Shown: positions 1 to 6,082 of the stretch, piece after piece
How positions within the stretch are numbered: position 1 is the stretch's first letter
Layout of the letters: each line of letters opens with the position of its first letter
DNA from: Conexibacteraceae bacterium
Lineage (GTDB): Bacteria > Actinomycetota > Thermoleophilia > Solirubrobacterales > Solirubrobacteraceae
DNA: 11,129 nucleotides
Reading direction: 5' to 3'
Assembly (NCBI GenBank): GCA_009785395.1
Contig: WQWK01000046.1
Span: 1 to 11,129, forward strand
Translations under genes and position numbers: made by a program
Notes under the pieces: model-generated
What the model saw: the letters and a program-made list of their open reading frames with translations, nothing else
Databases searched by the model: none
Told to the model about the DNA's origin: nothing

Positions 1-227
1 ACCCCGCCGGCGACTGCGACCGTTGCGCCGGCGAGCACGGCCGCGGCTGATAGCGCACCCCTGCGGGTGAAGGACTCTGGGTCGAGGATCGACCCTCGGT
101 CGGACTCCGGGTCGACTGCCGACCCTGGGTCGAACTCGGTGTCGTTGCTGGCGGCACCGGGGGACAGGTAGTCAGGCACCACCGTTCGCTCACGGGAGTG
201 AGCGGGGGCACCCGCGGAATTGTTCAT
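1..227 (-). CDS. N-terminal part of an unidentified Tat-exported protein (runs off left edge)
   Basis: Reading leftwards from an ATG at 227-225, 75 codons stay open to the window edge, so the 3' end is missing. An excellent Shine-Dalgarno (GGAGGAG, about 5 nt before the ATG) fixes the start. Residues 1-53 are hydrophilic and acidic, with repeated DPGS/DPES-like blocks. They are followed by a twin-arginine motif (F-T-R-R-G-A-L, about residues 53-59) and an Ala/Val-rich hydrophobic stretch, which together look like a Tat signal with an unusually long n-region. Tat export usually means a protein that folds around a cofactor before export. The divergent neighbour is xdhC, so an Fe-S or molybdenum-hydroxylase subunit is one possibility, but the visible part contains no catalytic domain. 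The family is therefore unknown. Gene reality is fairly sure; function is not. Confidence 0.72.
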   Translation of the reverse strand, partial: MNNSAGAPAHSRERTVVPDYLSPGAASNDTEFDPGSAVDPESDRGSILDPESFTRRGALSAAAVLAGATVAVAGG

Positions 228-263
228 GCCTCTCCTCCGTCTGAACAAACTTGTGCAATGCCG

Positions 264-269
264 ACTATA
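264..269 (-). promoter_or_regulatory. Candidate -10 element for the Tat-signal gene
   Basis: On the minus strand this reads TATAGT, five of six matches to the sigma-70-type consensus. It lies about 37 bp upstream of the ATG at 227, which would give a 5' UTR of about 30 nt. No convincing -35 hexamer is visible at 16-18 bp, so the call rests on the -10 alone. Confidence 0.35.
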
Positions 270-325
270 CACCTGCGCACCGATGGAACACGCCGGTTCC
301 GGGGTGGATTTGGGGGCCGTGCCAA

Positions 326-347
326 TGCCTAGATGTTGCCTAGGTGT
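326..347 (+). promoter_or_regulatory. Two tandem 11-bp direct repeats upstream of xdhC (possible activator or repressor site)
   Basis: TGCCTAGATGT (326-336) is followed immediately by TGCCTAGGTGT (337-347): 10 of 11 positions are identical and the spacing is one DNA helical turn. The pair sits in the divergent intergenic region about 90 bp before the xdhC start. Direct repeats at helical spacing are typical of regulator binding sites; the regulator is unknown. Confidence 0.35.
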
Positions 348-410
348 GCTTGTACTGTCACATCCGTGAACTCTGCGTGTTAGCCTCACCTGTGCCGGTG
401 AGAGGCTGTT

Positions 411-436
411 GGAGGAGTGACAGGGTGGTGATGTGA
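411..436 (+). promoter_or_regulatory. Strong Shine-Dalgarno plus three-codon minicistron before xdhC
   Basis: GGAGGAG at 411-417 is the only strong ribosome binding site here. It is well placed (7 nt) for GTG at 425, but that frame reads GTG-GTG-ATG-TGA and stops at 434-436. The xdhC GTG at 437 follows the stop directly in the same frame, 19 nt from the Shine-Dalgarno. Ribosomes may load here, terminate and reinitiate at 437. Alternatively, the distant site may be tolerated. Confidence 0.35.
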
Positions 437-1546
437 GTGACCGTCGTAGCCGAGCAGGTGTCGGTTGGGATGCGCTGGCTCGCTGACGGACGCCGAATCG
501 TCTGTGGGCTCCTGGTGGACGCGGAGGGCTCCTCACCGTTCGAGCCTGGGGTGTTCATGCTTGTCGACGCCCAGGGTGCGATCGAGGGCTCGATCACGGG
601 CGGCTGCGTCGAGGCCGACGTGGTCACCAACGCGCTCGCGATCCTGGAAGGGTCGGAGGCCCCGCGACTGCTGCGCTACGGGGTGTCCGACGGACTCGCC
701 CAGAGCGTGGGGCTGATGTGTGGCGGCGCCGTGCAGGTGCTGGTTCACGAGTTGCGCGGAGCCGCCCGGGACGTTTGCGCGCAGGCCTTCGACGCGCTGG
801 CGCGTGAGGAGTCCGTCGCGATGGCGACGCTCGTCGACGGGCCGTCGGCCGGCGCGAAACTGGCCGTGATCGACGGCCGCGTGACCGGCGGGCTAGGCGG
901 CCCGGAACTGCTCGACCACACGGTTTCCGCAGATCTCGGCGCGCTCGGCGAGCGCCGCACCAGCGCGCTGCGCCATTACGGTGACGGCGGTGAAGCGCTC
1001 GGCGCCGCGTGCAGCGTGCACCTGCACGGCTTCGGCGTGCCGCCGACGCTCGTGCTCGTCGGCGCGATCGACTACTCCGCCGCGGTCGCGGCCCTGGCGA
1101 GCCAGATCGGCTACCGAGTCGTGATCGTCGACGCGCGCGAGCCGTTCGCACGCTCGGACCGCTTCTCACGCGTCGCCGAGGTCCAGATCGGCTGGCCGGA
1201 CGCAGCGATCGACGCACGGCGCCTGCGAAGCGGTGACGCCGTGATCGTCTTCAGTCACGACTCGAAGTTCGACGAGCCCGCCATTCTGGCGGCGCTGCGC
1301 AGCGCCGCCGGCTACATCGGGGCGCTCGGCAGCCGGCGCACAGCAGCCGAGCGCAACGCACGGCTCGCGGACCTGGGCGTCGACGCCGAGGAGCTGCGCC
1401 GCGTGCACTCACCCTGCGGGCTGGACATCGGCGCCGCAACACCGGAGGAGGTCGCGATCTCGATCATGGCCGAGGTGATCGCGGCCCGCTCGGGCCGTGT
1501 CGGAAAGCCGCTCGTCAGTGCCGCGGGCGCGATCCGCCCCCGCTGA
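437..1546 (+). CDS. xdhC: XdhC/CoxI-family molybdenum-hydroxylase maturation factor
   Basis: 369 residues, a normal length for the family. The XdhC/CoxI N-terminal domain shows GSSPFEPG (31-38), GSITGGCVEADV (51-62) and YGVSDGLAQSVGLMCGG (81-97), the last containing the conserved Cys-Gly-Gly. The C-terminal Rossmann-like XdhC domain begins near residue 205 (VLVGAIDYSAAV), contains GALGSRRTAAER near 295, and ends with CGLDIGAATPEE near 327. Family members bind the molybdopterin cofactor, promote its sulfuration and deliver it to xanthine dehydrogenase or CO dehydrogenase-type enzymes in the cytoplasm. No such structural enzyme is visible in the window. The GTG start is the first possible one after an in-frame TGA at 434; an internal ATG at codon 12 is an alternative. 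The 3' end overlaps the convergent mocA-like gene by 32 bp, which suits a shared Mo-cofactor role. Confidence 0.93.
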   Translation: MTVVAEQVSVGMRWLADGRRIVCGLLVDAEGSSPFEPGVFMLVDAQGAIEGSITGGCVEADVVTNALAILEGSEAPRLLRYGVSDGLAQSVGLMCGGAVQVLVHELRGAARDVCAQAFDALAREESVAMATLVDGPSAGAKLAVIDGRVTGGLGGPELLDHTVSADLGALGERRTSALRHYGDGGEALGAACSVHLHGFGVPPTLVLVGAIDYSAAVAALASQIGYRVVIVDAREPFARSDRFSRVAEVQIGWPDAAIDARRLRSGDAVIVFSHDSKFDEPAILAALRSAAGYIGALGSRRTAAERNARLADLGVDAEELRRVHSPCGLDIGAATPEEVAISIMAEVIAARSGRVGKPLVSAAGAIRPR

Positions 1547-2114
1547 CGGCGGATGCCGTCCACGCATCCCTGATGCGCTTGAGGTCCGCGGGGGTGTCCA
1601 CATCGAGGCCGGAGCACAGGTCCGAGCACTCGATCGCCGGGCCGTCCAGCAGCGCGCGCGCGCCGGTGTCGCCCGTGACCGAGCCCAGCCGCTCGATCTG
1701 GATGGGCCCGAGTACAGCCGGATGACCGGGCCTGCCGGCATACGTGGCCCGCGATCCCGGTGGCGCCGAGACGAAGCGCTTGACGACGCTCGCGGTCACA
1801 GTCGGCGAGTCGCCGAGCGTGACCACGACGCGGCCGGGCCCGCCGAGCGCTTGTACGCCGAATCTGAGCGTTTCCGACATGCCGCGCGACCAGTGCTCGC
1901 ATACGAGCGGCTCGGCGCGATCGAAGTGGACGCGGGCCCGGACCAACTCCGCCTGGGCGCCGAGCACGACGACGATGCGCTCGAGCTCCGGCACCGCACA
2001 CATTGCGGTGACCGCGTGCTCCAGCAGCGGCCGGCCGGCGAGATCCTGGACGAGCTTCGATTCCGGGCCGAATCGTGACCCTTCACCGCCCGCCAGGATC
2101 AGCCCGCCGATCAT
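1515..2114 (-). CDS. MocA-type molybdenum cofactor cytidylyltransferase (MobA-like NTP transferase)
   Basis: 199 residues, the size of a single-domain MobA-like NTP transferase. Residues 7-21 carry the nucleotide-binding loop (LAGGEGSRFG, with Lys20). GDSP at 101-104 replaces the common GDQP metal-binding motif. GRPGHP (127-132), GDTGAR (148-153) and DVDTPADL (171-178) favour the MocA/CoxI-like cytidylyltransferase group over the guanylyl-transferring MobA group. MocA enzymes join CMP to molybdopterin to make the cofactor of xanthine dehydrogenase-type enzymes, and xdhC on the opposite strand fits this. The ATG is forced because the first residues already belong to the fold. An AAGGAG overlaps the TAA of the upstream cupredoxin gene, 15 nt before the ATG, which is long spacing. 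With only 19 bp between the genes, cotranscription is likely. The CTP preference is inferred from motifs; another sugar or nucleotide transferase cannot be excluded. Confidence 0.85.
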   Translation of the reverse strand: MIGGLILAGGEGSRFGPESKLVQDLAGRPLLEHAVTAMCAVPELERIVVVLGAQAELVRARVHFDRAEPLVCEHWSRGMSETLRFGVQALGGPGRVVVTLGDSPTVTASVVKRFVSAPPGSRATYAGRPGHPAVLGPIQIERLGSVTGDTGARALLDGPAIECSDLCSGLDVDTPADLKRIRDAWTASAVSGGGSRPRH

Positions 2115-2133
2115 TCCCTGGAGCGGTCTCTCC

Positions 2134-2508
2134 TTACAGAACCTTGAACGTGCCCTTCATGCCGAGCGCGGCGTGACCGGAAACCGTGCACATGTAGGAG
2201 AAGCTGCCCTTCTTGAGGGTGACGGTCAGCTTGGCGCTCTGACCCGGGGACAGCAGCGCGGTCTGCTTGCCGTCAATCTTGAAGTCGTGCGGGATGGTCC
2301 CCTTGTTCACAACGTTGAAGATGACCTTGCCGGGCTTACTCAGGGATTTCTTGGAGAGCGTGAACTTGTACTCCGTCGCCTTGACGGAGATCGTGGTGGT
2401 CGCGGCGGCGTGGCCCTGAACCGCGGCATCGGCCATTGGCGATCCGGCTGCGAACAGAACCCCGGCCGAAACCAGCGCTGGCAGGGCGCGGAAAACAATG
2501 CGGCGCAT
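2134..2508 (-). CDS. Secreted type-1 copper protein (plastocyanin/auracyanin-like cupredoxin)
   Basis: 124 residues. Residues 1-29 form a signal peptide (Met-Arg-Arg, a hydrophobic core, and cleavage near ADA-A), so the protein acts outside the membrane. The rest is a small beta-sandwich with a full type-1 copper site: His74 in TIPHDF, then Cys107, His112 and Met117 in the C-x4-H-x4-M loop. Such proteins carry single electrons or hold copper. The start is firm, with AAAGGAGGAGG about 5-8 nt before the ATG. It is the first gene of a probable two-gene minus-strand unit with the mocA-like gene and lies back to back with the CopC-CopD gene. Redox partners are not visible; the window's cytochrome c or the copper operon are candidates. 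Confidence 0.9.
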   Translation of the reverse strand: MRRIVFRALPALVSAGVLFAAGSPMADAAVQGHAAATTTISVKATEYKFTLSKKSLSKPGKVIFNVVNKGTIPHDFKIDGKQTALLSPGQSAKLTVTLKKGSFSYMCTVSGHAALGMKGTFKVL

Positions 2509-2593
2509 TCATCCTCCTCCTTTGGGCGTCCCCAGCCGTCGCCCGCTGAATTAGACCTTGAACAGAAAACTGGTCGGGACTGCCGACCGCCCG

Positions 2594-2602
2594 AGTATAC
2601 CA
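2594..2602 (-). promoter_or_regulatory. Extended -10 promoter for the cupredoxin gene
   Basis: On the minus strand this reads TGGTATACT: an extended -10 (TGn) followed by TATACT, five of six consensus matches, about 85 bp upstream of the cupredoxin ATG. The -35 at 2621-2626 (TTGGCG) has 21-bp spacing, which is too long to be convincing, as expected if the extended -10 carries the promoter. GTATAC is palindromic, so the divergent copper operon might use the same AT-rich spot. Confidence 0.42.
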
Positions 2603-2654
2603 ATTTGTCCTCTCACGCCACGCCAATAGGATCGGCTGCCACATACACTCGGTA

Positions 2655-2783
2655 GTCCTCACCAGAACGCGACCCAGAGCCTGCAGGGTCGCGGTAGCCG
2701 CCGCACTGGCACTCCTGCTGACCGCTTCGGCGGCTTCTGCACACGCGTACCCGGTCGCCAGCAGCCCGGCGATCGGCGGTGTC
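2655..2783 (+). other. Signal-peptide coding extension of the CopC-CopD gene without a conventional start codon
   Basis: In frame with the CopC-CopD gene, this stretch encodes an Arg-rich n-region (TRTRPRACR), a hydrophobic core (VAVAAALALLLTASA) and an A-S-A cleavage site followed by HAYPVASSPAIGG. That is a standard CopC secretion signal, and the His at 2742-2744 becomes residue 1 of the mature protein. The next in-frame stop upstream is TGA at 2559-2561. Between it and GTG 2784 there is no in-frame ATG, GTG or TTG, only CTG codons (2580, 2706, 2715, 2718) and rarer near-cognates such as ATC 2631 and ATA 2643. The protein almost certainly starts in this region, but the codon used cannot be fixed from the sequence. 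Confidence 0.7.
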
Positions 2784-4331
2784 GTGCAGGCCTCACCAGC
2801 GACGGTCTCCATCACCTACGACGAGTCGGTGAGCGTCCCGTCGCTGGCCGTCTACGATGGCGCCGGCAGGCGCGTGTCGAGCAAAACGGTGACGCAGCCC
2901 GCCCCCGACCGCATCGCGGTGGCGATCCCCGGGCGTCTGGCGGATGGCACCTACACGGTCGCCTGGCGGGTCACATCGGCTGACACGCACATAGTTCACG
3001 GCGTCTACACCTTCTCGGTCGGCAGGCGCGGAAACGCCGGCCGGATCGGCGCCGAACTGCTGGCGCGCGGAAACATACCCGAGGGCCTCTCACTGGGGTT
3101 CGGAATCGTCCGCTTCCTCAACCTGGCATTGATGCTGCTCTGCTGTGGGGGCGCGATCGCCCTGCTGTGGGTGCTGCGTGATGCCGATCCTGCGACCGGC
3201 CAGACGCTCCTGCGCGTGCTGACGCTCGGAGCCGCGCTGCTGGCGCTGCTCGCGCTGCTGGGACTGCCCTTCCAGGCAGCGGAGGCGAACGGCACCGGTC
3301 TCGGCGGCGGATTCGCGAAGCTTGCACTCGAGACGCTCCGGCACCAGCGCTTCGGTGAGACGTGGCTGGCGCGGGCTTGGCTGGCAGCAGCGTTCGCCCT
3401 GCTCGCGCTGAGCCTCCAGCTGTGGGCACAGCGGTGGTGGCGAGCGCGACAGTTGCTGCTGGCCGCCGCCGGCGTGGGCCTGCTGCTGACCAGCACGGAT
3501 TCCGGCCACGCGAGCGTGTCGGGACCGCTCGCGTTCGTGGCCGACGGCGTCCACATCACCGGCGCCGCCATCTGGATCGGCGGACTCGCGCTCCTGCTCG
3601 TGGCGCTCACCGTCAGCGGCTCGGCACACCGCTGGAGCTTCGCCATGGTGGCAGTCCCGCGCTTCTCGCTGATGGCAATGGTCACGGTGCCGCTGCTCGG
3701 CGCAGCCGGGATCGTCAGCGCCTACCTCGAGGTGCACGCATGGCGTGGGCTCTGGCAGACGACCTACGGGGTCCTGATCCTCGCGAAGATCGGGCTCGTG
3801 CTGCCGCTGCTCGCACTCGGTGCCTTCAACAATCGCGTGTCGGTGCGAGCGCTGCGCACGGGGACCGCTCTGGATGCCGTTCGCAGCCGCTTCGTCCGCG
3901 CGATCGGGACCGAGCTCGTGCTGTTGCTGGCGATCCTCGGAGTCACCGCGGCACTGGTCGACGAGGCGCCCGCGAAGGGCGTGCTCGCCGCCACAAGCCG
4001 GCCCACGAACTTCACCGCGACCCGCTCAACCGGGCCGTTCACAGCCACGCTCACCCTGCGCCCCGCCCTATCGGGCGCCAACACGGTTGAGATGCGGGTC
4101 ACAAGCCGGCGCCATCTCGCGATTGGAGAAGTCGATCTGGCGGCCACACCCCCCGCGCATGGGCGCAAGCCGGTCAACCTCAACGTCGTCCAGGTCTCGG
4201 CGAGCCGCTTCCGGGTCGCGGACGCGCCGCTGCGGACGCCCGGTCGCTGGGAGCTCGAGATGACAGTGAGGCAGGGTCTGACCGAATGGCTGACGCGTAT
4301 CCCGGTGACGATCGCGGGAGCAGACCGATGA
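2784..4331 (+). CDS. CopC-CopD copper resistance/import fusion protein
   Basis: From GTG 2784 the frame gives 515 residues; the true N-terminus probably lies 30-45 codons upstream, where a signal peptide is encoded. Residues 1-80 are a CopC domain, with Asp67-Thr-His69 matching the Asp-x-His copper(II) ligands. The third ligand, the mature N-terminal His, lies in the upstream extension. Residues 105-395 are a CopD membrane domain of about eight helices, including GHASVSGPLAFVADGVHITG and the AAIWIGGL helix. Residues 405-515 form a beta-rich extracytoplasmic domain of the YtkA type. CopC binds periplasmic or extracellular copper and CopD moves it across the membrane; the fused form is common in actinobacteria. 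The stop overlaps the next start (ATGA), so the two are translated together. The start at 2784 is only the first canonical codon and has no good Shine-Dalgarno. Confidence 0.87.
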   Translation: MQASPATVSITYDESVSVPSLAVYDGAGRRVSSKTVTQPAPDRIAVAIPGRLADGTYTVAWRVTSADTHIVHGVYTFSVGRRGNAGRIGAELLARGNIPEGLSLGFGIVRFLNLALMLLCCGGAIALLWVLRDADPATGQTLLRVLTLGAALLALLALLGLPFQAAEANGTGLGGGFAKLALETLRHQRFGETWLARAWLAAAFALLALSLQLWAQRWWRARQLLLAAAGVGLLLTSTDSGHASVSGPLAFVADGVHITGAAIWIGGLALLLVALTVSGSAHRWSFAMVAVPRFSLMAMVTVPLLGAAGIVSAYLEVHAWRGLWQTTYGVLILAKIGLVLPLLALGAFNNRVSVRALRTGTALDAVRSRFVRAIGTELVLLLAILGVTAALVDEAPAKGVLAATSRPTNFTATRSTGPFTATLTLRPALSGANTVEMRVTSRRHLAIGEVDLAATPPAHGRKPVNLNVVQVSASRFRVADAPLRTPGRWELEMTVRQGLTEWLTRIPVTIAGADR

Positions 4332-5272
4332 CGCAGACCAGGCCTCGGACGTGGCTCGCAGCCCAGGTCGTACTGATCGCGCTGGCGCTGGCGGCCGCGG
4401 CCGTGTTCACGTTCACCAGGGCCAGCAGTGTCAGCCTGGTGCAGCGCTTCACCCCCGCCACGTTGGGCGATCAACCTCCGGGCGCCGTCGTGCTGGCCCG
4501 TGAGGACGGGGCGCTGGCCGTGGGTCTCGCGGTCGCTCCGCGCACGCACGGGCTATTGGTGATGGCGACGGTCTTTGCCCAGACCGGTGCCGGCGCCACC
4601 GGCCTGCGGCCCGAGTTCACGCTCACCGGCCGCGACGGCAGCCGCGTGAGCGCAACCGGGACCACCTGCACGGCGGGCTGCTATGAGGCCGTGCTGCCCG
4701 GCAGCAGCCTGCCACGGCGCGCGAAGATCAGCTTCAGCAATGGCAGTCACGTGGCATTCACGCTTCCGTCTCACGGCCCGAGCGCGGCAGCGCTTGCCCT
4801 CGTCCGCGACGCCGCCGCCGAGTACCGGCGGATCCGTTCAATGGTCACGCACGAGCGCCTCGCGTCGAGCCCGCGCGCGGTCGTGTACACGACCTATTAC
4901 GCGGTCGCGCCGAACCGGCTGCACTTCATCGTCCACGGCGAGGACGAGTCGATCCTGATCGGGTACCGGCGCTGGGACCGCAAGCTCGGCGGCACCTGGC
5001 ACGAGTCGGCCGGAACGCCGGTCAACCCGATCGCTCCCTACTGGACGCCCCTGGTGACGAACGCCACGCTGATGGGGAGCGCGACCGTCGCGGGCCACGC
5101 CGTCACGGTGGTCTCGTTCGCAGACCCGCAGACGCCGGGCTTCTTCACGATCTGGGTCGACAAGAAGTCGCACCGCACGCTCGAGCTGGAGATGACGGCG
5201 GCGGCGCACTTCATGCACCACACCTACGACTCGTTCAACGCTCCGCTCTCGGTGAGGCCGCCGCCGGGGTAG
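4328..5272 (+). CDS. Membrane-anchored extracytoplasmic accessory protein of the copper operon (function unknown)
   Basis: 314 residues. The start ATG overlaps the copCD stop (ATGA), with GGGAG 7 nt upstream, so translation is coupled; a GTG further upstream in this frame would overlap copCD by 46 bp and is less likely. A single N-terminal helix (about 9-30) anchors it. Residues 45-160 resemble the Ig-like domain often found at the C-terminus of CopD proteins, with a Cys114-x3-Cys118 pair. Residues 165-310 are beta-rich and end with a DKKSHRTLELEMT strand and YDSFNAPLSVRPP, which recalls LolA/LppX-like lipoprotein carrier folds. His294, His297 and His298 (HFMHH) could bind metal. I do not recognise a named family. 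Position implies a job in copper delivery or binding next to CopCD; that is inference. Confidence 0.85.
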   Translation: MTQTRPRTWLAAQVVLIALALAAAAVFTFTRASSVSLVQRFTPATLGDQPPGAVVLAREDGALAVGLAVAPRTHGLLVMATVFAQTGAGATGLRPEFTLTGRDGSRVSATGTTCTAGCYEAVLPGSSLPRRAKISFSNGSHVAFTLPSHGPSAAALALVRDAAAEYRRIRSMVTHERLASSPRAVVYTTYYAVAPNRLHFIVHGEDESILIGYRRWDRKLGGTWHESAGTPVNPIAPYWTPLVTNATLMGSATVAGHAVTVVSFADPQTPGFFTIWVDKKSHRTLELEMTAAAHFMHHTYDSFNAPLSVRPPPG

Positions 5273-5279
5273 CCCCGGC
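5263..5279. terminator. Hairpin terminator enclosing the stop codon, between convergent genes
   Basis: Perfect 7-bp arms GCCGGGG and CCCCGGC surround a three-base loop TAG, which is the stop codon of the preceding gene. No T-run follows on either strand, so it would be a U-less terminator as seen in high-GC actinobacteria. It is symmetric and could serve both convergent transcripts. Confidence 0.4.
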
Positions 5280-5315
5280 CTCGCACCGACCCCCCAGGTT
5301 TCTTGACTCAGGGCA

Positions 5316-6053
5316 CTAATGCACGATGGCGCCGACCAGCAGCGCCAGGCCGAGCAGCAGGGCCCAGAGGCCCGCGCGGTCAGGGCTGAACGTCGAGCGC
5401 TCGTGGAAGCGCAGATCCTCGGACGGATGACGGCGCCGCGGAGCGGGCATGTAGCGGTCGTCACCACGGCCGCTGATCACGACCGTGCGACGGTGAGGAG
5501 ATCCGCCGGTGCCGGGGTCGGAGAGATCGAACGTCCGCTCACGCGCATCGGGGACAGGCGCCTCCCACGCCTCCCGCGCCGGGGGTTCGAGCACCTGCTC
5601 GACCACGGGCGGCTCGAGCACGGCGACATTGCCCGCGGGTGCCTCGCGCACGCGAACTGGCGCCGCGTGCTCGCGAACTGGCGCCGCGTGCTCGCGAACT
5701 GGCGCCGCGTGCTCGCGGACGGGGATCGGGGCGGAGACCTCCGCGTAGGCGGGGGCGTCCCCGTAGGCGGCGTTCCACTCGCGCATCATCTCGTCGAAAT
5801 GGCTGTGGGCCGATGTGGGCTGGTTCCAGGATTCGTGCACGCCGGCAGGCTCGCGCTGCATGACGGACTCGCGCTCCGCACGAGCTGCGGCTGACCCCGC
5901 CCCGCGGCGGCGCCGCGCGCGGATCGGTTCCTCGGTGGCACGCCGGCGCGCAGGCGCGGGCGGCTCGGACCAGCTGAAGTCCTCGTCGATCAGCAGCCGA
6001 CGCTCACTGTCGGCCTGCTGCCAGTCCATGAAAATCGACCCCGTTGGCGGCAT
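5316..6053 (-). CDS. Tail-anchored, disordered repeat protein under c-di-AMP riboswitch control
   Basis: 245 residues, no recognised domain. The N-terminal 220 residues are low in hydrophobicity and rich in Pro, Arg, Glu and Ala. There are Arg clusters near 36-50, an acidic start (about residues 13-25) and three copies of a seven-residue repeat (VREHAAP) at about 112-132. Residues 226-244 are one strong membrane helix (LWALLLGLALLVGAIV) ending the protein, so it is anchored by its tail with the rest probably in the cytoplasm. The start at 6053 has a GAGGA 11 nt upstream; Met9 (6029) is an alternative. The leader carries a c-di-AMP riboswitch, so expression should follow second-messenger level. 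Known targets of that riboswitch are potassium and osmolyte transporters and cell-wall enzymes, which suggests an envelope or osmotic role. That is inference; no biochemical role can be read from the sequence. Confidence 0.8.
   Translation of the reverse strand: MPPTGSIFMDWQQADSERRLLIDEDFSWSEPPAPARRRATEEPIRARRRRGAGSAAARAERESVMQREPAGVHESWNQPTSAHSHFDEMMREWNAAYGDAPAYAEVSAPIPVREHAAPVREHAAPVREHAAPVRVREAPAGNVAVLEPPVVEQVLEPPAREAWEAPVPDARERTFDLSDPGTGGSPHRRTVVISGRGDDRYMPAPRRRHPSEDLRFHERSTFSPDRAGLWALLLGLALLVGAIVH
5651..5713 (-). repeat. Three exact 21-nt tandem repeats inside the tail-anchored protein gene
   Basis: The 21-nt unit starting CGCGAACTGGCG on the plus strand occurs three times head to tail (5651-5671, 5672-5692, 5693-5713) without a mismatch, with partial copies at the edges. 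Being a multiple of three, it adds heptapeptides (EHAAPVR phase) without breaking the frame. Identity at the DNA level indicates recent slippage or unequal exchange. Confidence 0.93.
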
Positions 6054-6082
6054 ATGAGATCTCGTCCTCTTTCTCTCGGCGG

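Noticed and set aside
285..300. Inverted repeat GGAAC/GTTCC in the xdhC divergent region as an operator or LexA box
   Set aside because: The arms are only 5 bp and do not match CGAAC-N4-GTTCG; too weak to call.
1744..2655. A 303-codon plus-strand frame across the mocA-like and cupredoxin genes
   Set aside because: It is antisense to two well-supported genes and their intergenic region; its translation shows no domain or ribosome binding site support.
5651..5713. The 21-nt repeats as a CRISPR array
   Set aside because: The units are contiguous with no spacers and keep the reading frame of a protein, so they are coding tandem repeats.
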